In this document: positions 13,461-15,409 of the stretch, piece after piece | Layout: each line of letters starts with the position of its first letter | How positions within the stretch are numbered: position 1 is the stretch's first letter | From: Acidiluteibacter sp965660325 | GTDB taxonomy: Bacteria; Bacteroidota; Bacteroidia; Flavobacteriales_E; Vicingaceae | Length of the DNA stretch: 15,409 nucleotides | NCBI GenBank assembly: GCA_965660325.1 | Contig: CBFHZL010000065.1 | Span: forward strand, 1-15,409 | Direction: 5' to 3' | Program-made: the position numbers and the translations under genes | The notes under the pieces: model-generated | The model's database searches: none | Told to the model about the DNA's origin: nothing | The model's input: the letters and a program-made list of their open reading frames with translations, nothing else

Positions 13461-15409
13461 ATGAATAGAATATTAAAAACCTCTATATACACATTACTTC
13501 TTTTCTTTTCTACCGTAGGAGTTCAGGCTCAGAATAGTAGATTTATATTAGAAACCTTAGTCACAGAGGATGGGCGTAAATTATCCAACGCATCGGTGAC
13601 TGTTTACAAGAATGGATCAAAAGTAGAAACATTAAAAACAGACTCAAAAGGACAAGTAGATGTGTTTTTGGACATGGGTTCAAATTACACGGTAAACATT
13701 TCTTCTATGGGTATGATTACCAAAAAGCTAAACATTGATACCCGAAATGTACCACCAGAAGACTTGGGTTCAGACTTTCCTTTTCCTGCAGAAGTAGATA
13801 TCTTTCAAAAAGTTCCTGATTTAGATGTTTCCATATTGAACCAACCCATTGGGATTATTCGTTACAATCCAAGTATATCAAACTTTGACGTTGATTTAGA
13901 TCATACTAAGCGAGTAAAGTCTAAGTTAGAACAATTGCAAAAAGAATACGAAGAAAAGAAAGCAGCTGAAGCCGAAAATGCAGCAAATGCGCAGAAGATT
14001 TATGACGAAGCTATAAAGAAAGCAGATAAGTTTTTTGATAATGAGCAATGGAAGGAAGCGAAAGCAGAATATGAAATAGCAGCTAAAGCCATACCTTTTG
14101 AAACATATCCTTCTTTTCAAATAGCTGAACTACAATCAAAGTTAATTAAGCAAGAGCAAGCAGACAGTAAGTATAATGCTGCAATAGAGTCTGCAAAAAA
14201 AGCGTTTGCATCAAAGGATTATCAGCGGTCAATAGCAGATTATAAAATCGCTCAAAGTTTAAAACCTGATGAGTCTGAGCCTGCCGCTAAGATTAAAGAG
14301 ATTCAAGGGTTTTTAGCCAACCAAGCAAAAACGGAGCAAGCTTATTTGGAGGCGATCAACACCGGGGATAAAGCGCTAATCACAAATGATCTAGAAGGAG
14401 CAAAAGCTGCATTTACTGAAGCTGCTACTTTAAAGCCTGATGAAAGCTATCCTAAAAATAAACTTGCGGAAATCAATGATGTGATGCAAAAGGCTGCGGC
14501 AAAAGATAAAGCATATGCCGATGCAGTTTCAAATGGCGAACAAGCTATAAAAGATGGAGATTTAGTTGCGGCGAAAGGAGCATTTACAAAAGCTCAAGGC
14601 ATCAAGCCAAAAGAAACATTGCCTCAAGAAAAGTTAGCACAAATTGAAACGCTAATGGCAGAGCAGGCAAAGAAGGAACAAAGCTATCTTGCGGCAATTC
14701 AAAAAGGAGAAGATGCATTGGCGTCTAACAGTTTTGAAGACGCTAAAAAGGCATTTCAAGAAGCGAGTGGCATCAAGCCATCAGAAGAGTATCCAAAAAA
14801 TAAAATAAAGGAGATTGATGACTTTATTGCCAAAAATGCAGCTAAAGAACAAGCGTATAAGGACGCTGTAGCTGCAGGGGACAAAGCACTTTCTTCTGCG
14901 GATTATGCAGCAGCAAAAACTTCCTTTGAAGAAGCAAATGGGATCAAACCAAAAGAAACGTACCCAACTCAAAAAATAGCAGAGATAGAAGGAATCCTTG
15001 CAGAAAATGCGAAGAAAGATCAAGCTTATGCAGCTGCTATTGCAGGTGGAGATCAAGCCTTAGCTGCATCGAATTATGAGGCTGCTAAAACTGAATTTCA
15101 AAAAGCTGGCGAACTAAAGCCAAATGAAAAATACCCAAAGGATAAATTAAGTGAAATAGCGGCGATTATTGCAGAACAAAATAAAAAGAATGAAGCCTAT
15201 CAAAAAGCGATAAGTGAAGGTGATGATTTATTAGCGACACAGCAATATGAAGCGGCAAAAACTGCTTATCAGACTGCCATAGAGTTAAAAGGCACGGAAG
15301 AATATCCAAAGGGTAAGTTAAAGGAGATTGACGGGTTATTGGCTAAGGCCGCAGAACAGGAAAAAGCCTACCAAGAAGCAATTGCCTCTGCTGATGCAGC
15401 GCTAGCTAG
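13461..15409 (+). CDS. Large secreted TPR-like repeat protein, 3' end beyond the window
   Basis: The frame opens at ATG 13461 and stays open for 649 codons to the window edge. Residues 1-23 form a signal peptide (ending VQA before QN). Residues about 26-110 resemble a carboxypeptidase-regulatory-like Ig domain (ILETLVTEDGRKLSNASVTV, then YTVNISSMGMITKKL). A short region with DLDVSILNQPIGIIRYNP follows, then a charged helical linker (about 147-179, KLEQLQKEYEEKKAAEAE). From residue 180 the protein is eight full copies of a 57-residue helical repeat plus the start of a ninth. Repeats follow YxxAixxGdkAlxxxdyexAkxaFxxAxxlKPxExYPkxKlxEI, close to a TPR hairpin with an extra helix. It is probably a periplasmic or surface scaffold; no catalytic motif is seen. 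The C-terminus is unseen, so anchoring cannot be judged. A 108-bp gap separates it from the B12 operon. Only a 7-of-8 match (GATATTTG, 13412-13419) to the -7 consensus lies upstream. Confidence 0.85.
   Translation, partial: MNRILKTSIYTLLLFFSTVGVQAQNSRFILETLVTEDGRKLSNASVTVYKNGSKVETLKTDSKGQVDVFLDMGSNYTVNISSMGMITKKLNIDTRNVPPEDLGSDFPFPAEVDIFQKVPDLDVSILNQPIGIIRYNPSISNFDVDLDHTKRVKSKLEQLQKEYEEKKAAEAENAANAQKIYDEAIKKADKFFDNEQWKEAKAEYEIAAKAIPFETYPSFQIAELQSKLIKQEQADSKYNAAIESAKKAFASKDYQRSIADYKIAQSLKPDESEPAAKIKEIQGFLANQAKTEQAYLEAINTGDKALITNDLEGAKAAFTEAATLKPDESYPKNKLAEINDVMQKAAAKDKAYADAVSNGEQAIKDGDLVAAKGAFTKAQGIKPKETLPQEKLAQIETLMAEQAKKEQSYLAAIQKGEDALASNSFEDAKKAFQEASGIKPSEEYPKNKIKEIDDFIAKNAAKEQAYKDAVAAGDKALSSADYAAAKTSFEEANGIKPKETYPTQKIAEIEGILAENAKKDQAYAAAIAGGDQALAASNYEAAKTEFQKAGELKPNEKYPKDKLSEIAAIIAEQNKKNEAYQKAISEGDDLLATQQYEAAKTAYQTAIELKGTEEYPKGKLKEIDGLLAKAAEQEKAYQEAIASADAALA
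13998..15409 (+). repeat. Coding tandem repeat, 171-bp (57-codon) period
   Basis: Units begin at 13998, 14169, 14340, 14511, 14682, 14853, 15024, 15195 and 15366 (last one cut by the window edge), each exactly 171 bp with no insertion or deletion. The first two are the most diverged; from 14340 on, units share KPxExYPkxKlxEI and a Lys/Glu/Ala-rich third helix. Identity is clear at protein level but limited at DNA level, so the array is old rather than a recent slippage product. Confidence 0.92.

Noticed and set aside
13926..14120. Minus-strand open frame, 64 codons, Phe/Cys/Leu-rich
   Set aside because: It is antisense to the Lys/Glu/Ala-rich linker and first repeat of the large repeat protein; its composition is just the complement of that code.
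14781..15056. Minus-strand open frame, 91 codons, apparently hydrophobic
   Set aside because: It is antisense to the 171-bp coding repeats and reflects their complement, not a membrane protein.
13998..15409. CRISPR array or mobile-element repeat
   Set aside because: The 171-bp units are contiguous, in frame, diverged at DNA level and encode a regular helical repeat.

Overview
The window looks like chromosomal DNA from a member of the Bacteroidota, probably a free-living Flavobacteriales-type organism (order inferred, not proven). The evidence is: low GC; type IX secretion (T9SS) C-terminal sorting domains; TonB-dependent receptors, one with an N-terminal carboxypeptidase-regulatory-like domain; promoters of the TAnnTTTG type; and almost no Shine-Dalgarno sequences.

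Left part (1-6643). A truncated small heavy-metal-associated (HMA-like) secreted protein runs leftward off the window and is divergent from rmuC. rmuC converges, with overlapping stop codons, on a leftward group: a TonB-dependent receptor (4003-6543), a PIG-V-like GT-C glycosyltransferase (2540-3943) and a CDP-alcohol phosphatidyltransferase (1674-2438). Divergent from the receptor is a lone Nudix hydrolase (6644-7099), followed by an A/T-rich hairpin.

Centre (7144-13352). This is a vitamin B12 uptake and salvage operon. A strong Bacteroidota-type promoter drives a cobalamin riboswitch and five tightly coupled genes with 1-nt gaps or 1-4 nt overlaps. They encode a T9SS-sorted propeller-like surface protein, a second T9SS-sorted surface protein of unknown fold, a BtuB-type TonB-dependent receptor, a BtuG-like surface lipoprotein propeller, and a DUF71/COG2102 ATP-pyrophosphatase of the B12-salvage subgroup. 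I infer that the two T9SS proteins and the lipoprotein capture corrinoids outside the cell, BtuB takes them across the outer membrane, and the DUF71 enzyme acts on them in the cytoplasm. The riboswitch would shut the operon down when cobalamin is plentiful. An 8-bp stem that ends directly at the first start codon is a candidate expression platform.

Right part (13461-15409). A large open frame with no stop inside the window encodes a secreted protein: signal peptide, a carboxypeptidase-regulatory-like N-terminal domain, a charged helical linker, then eight complete TPR-like repeats of exactly 57 residues (171 bp) and the start of a ninth.

The most interesting material is the T9SS branch of the B12 operon (two undescribed candidate corrinoid-capture proteins), its SD-independent riboswitch output, and the long exact-period repeat protein. 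No RNA genes other than the riboswitch, no mobile elements and no CRISPR arrays were seen.
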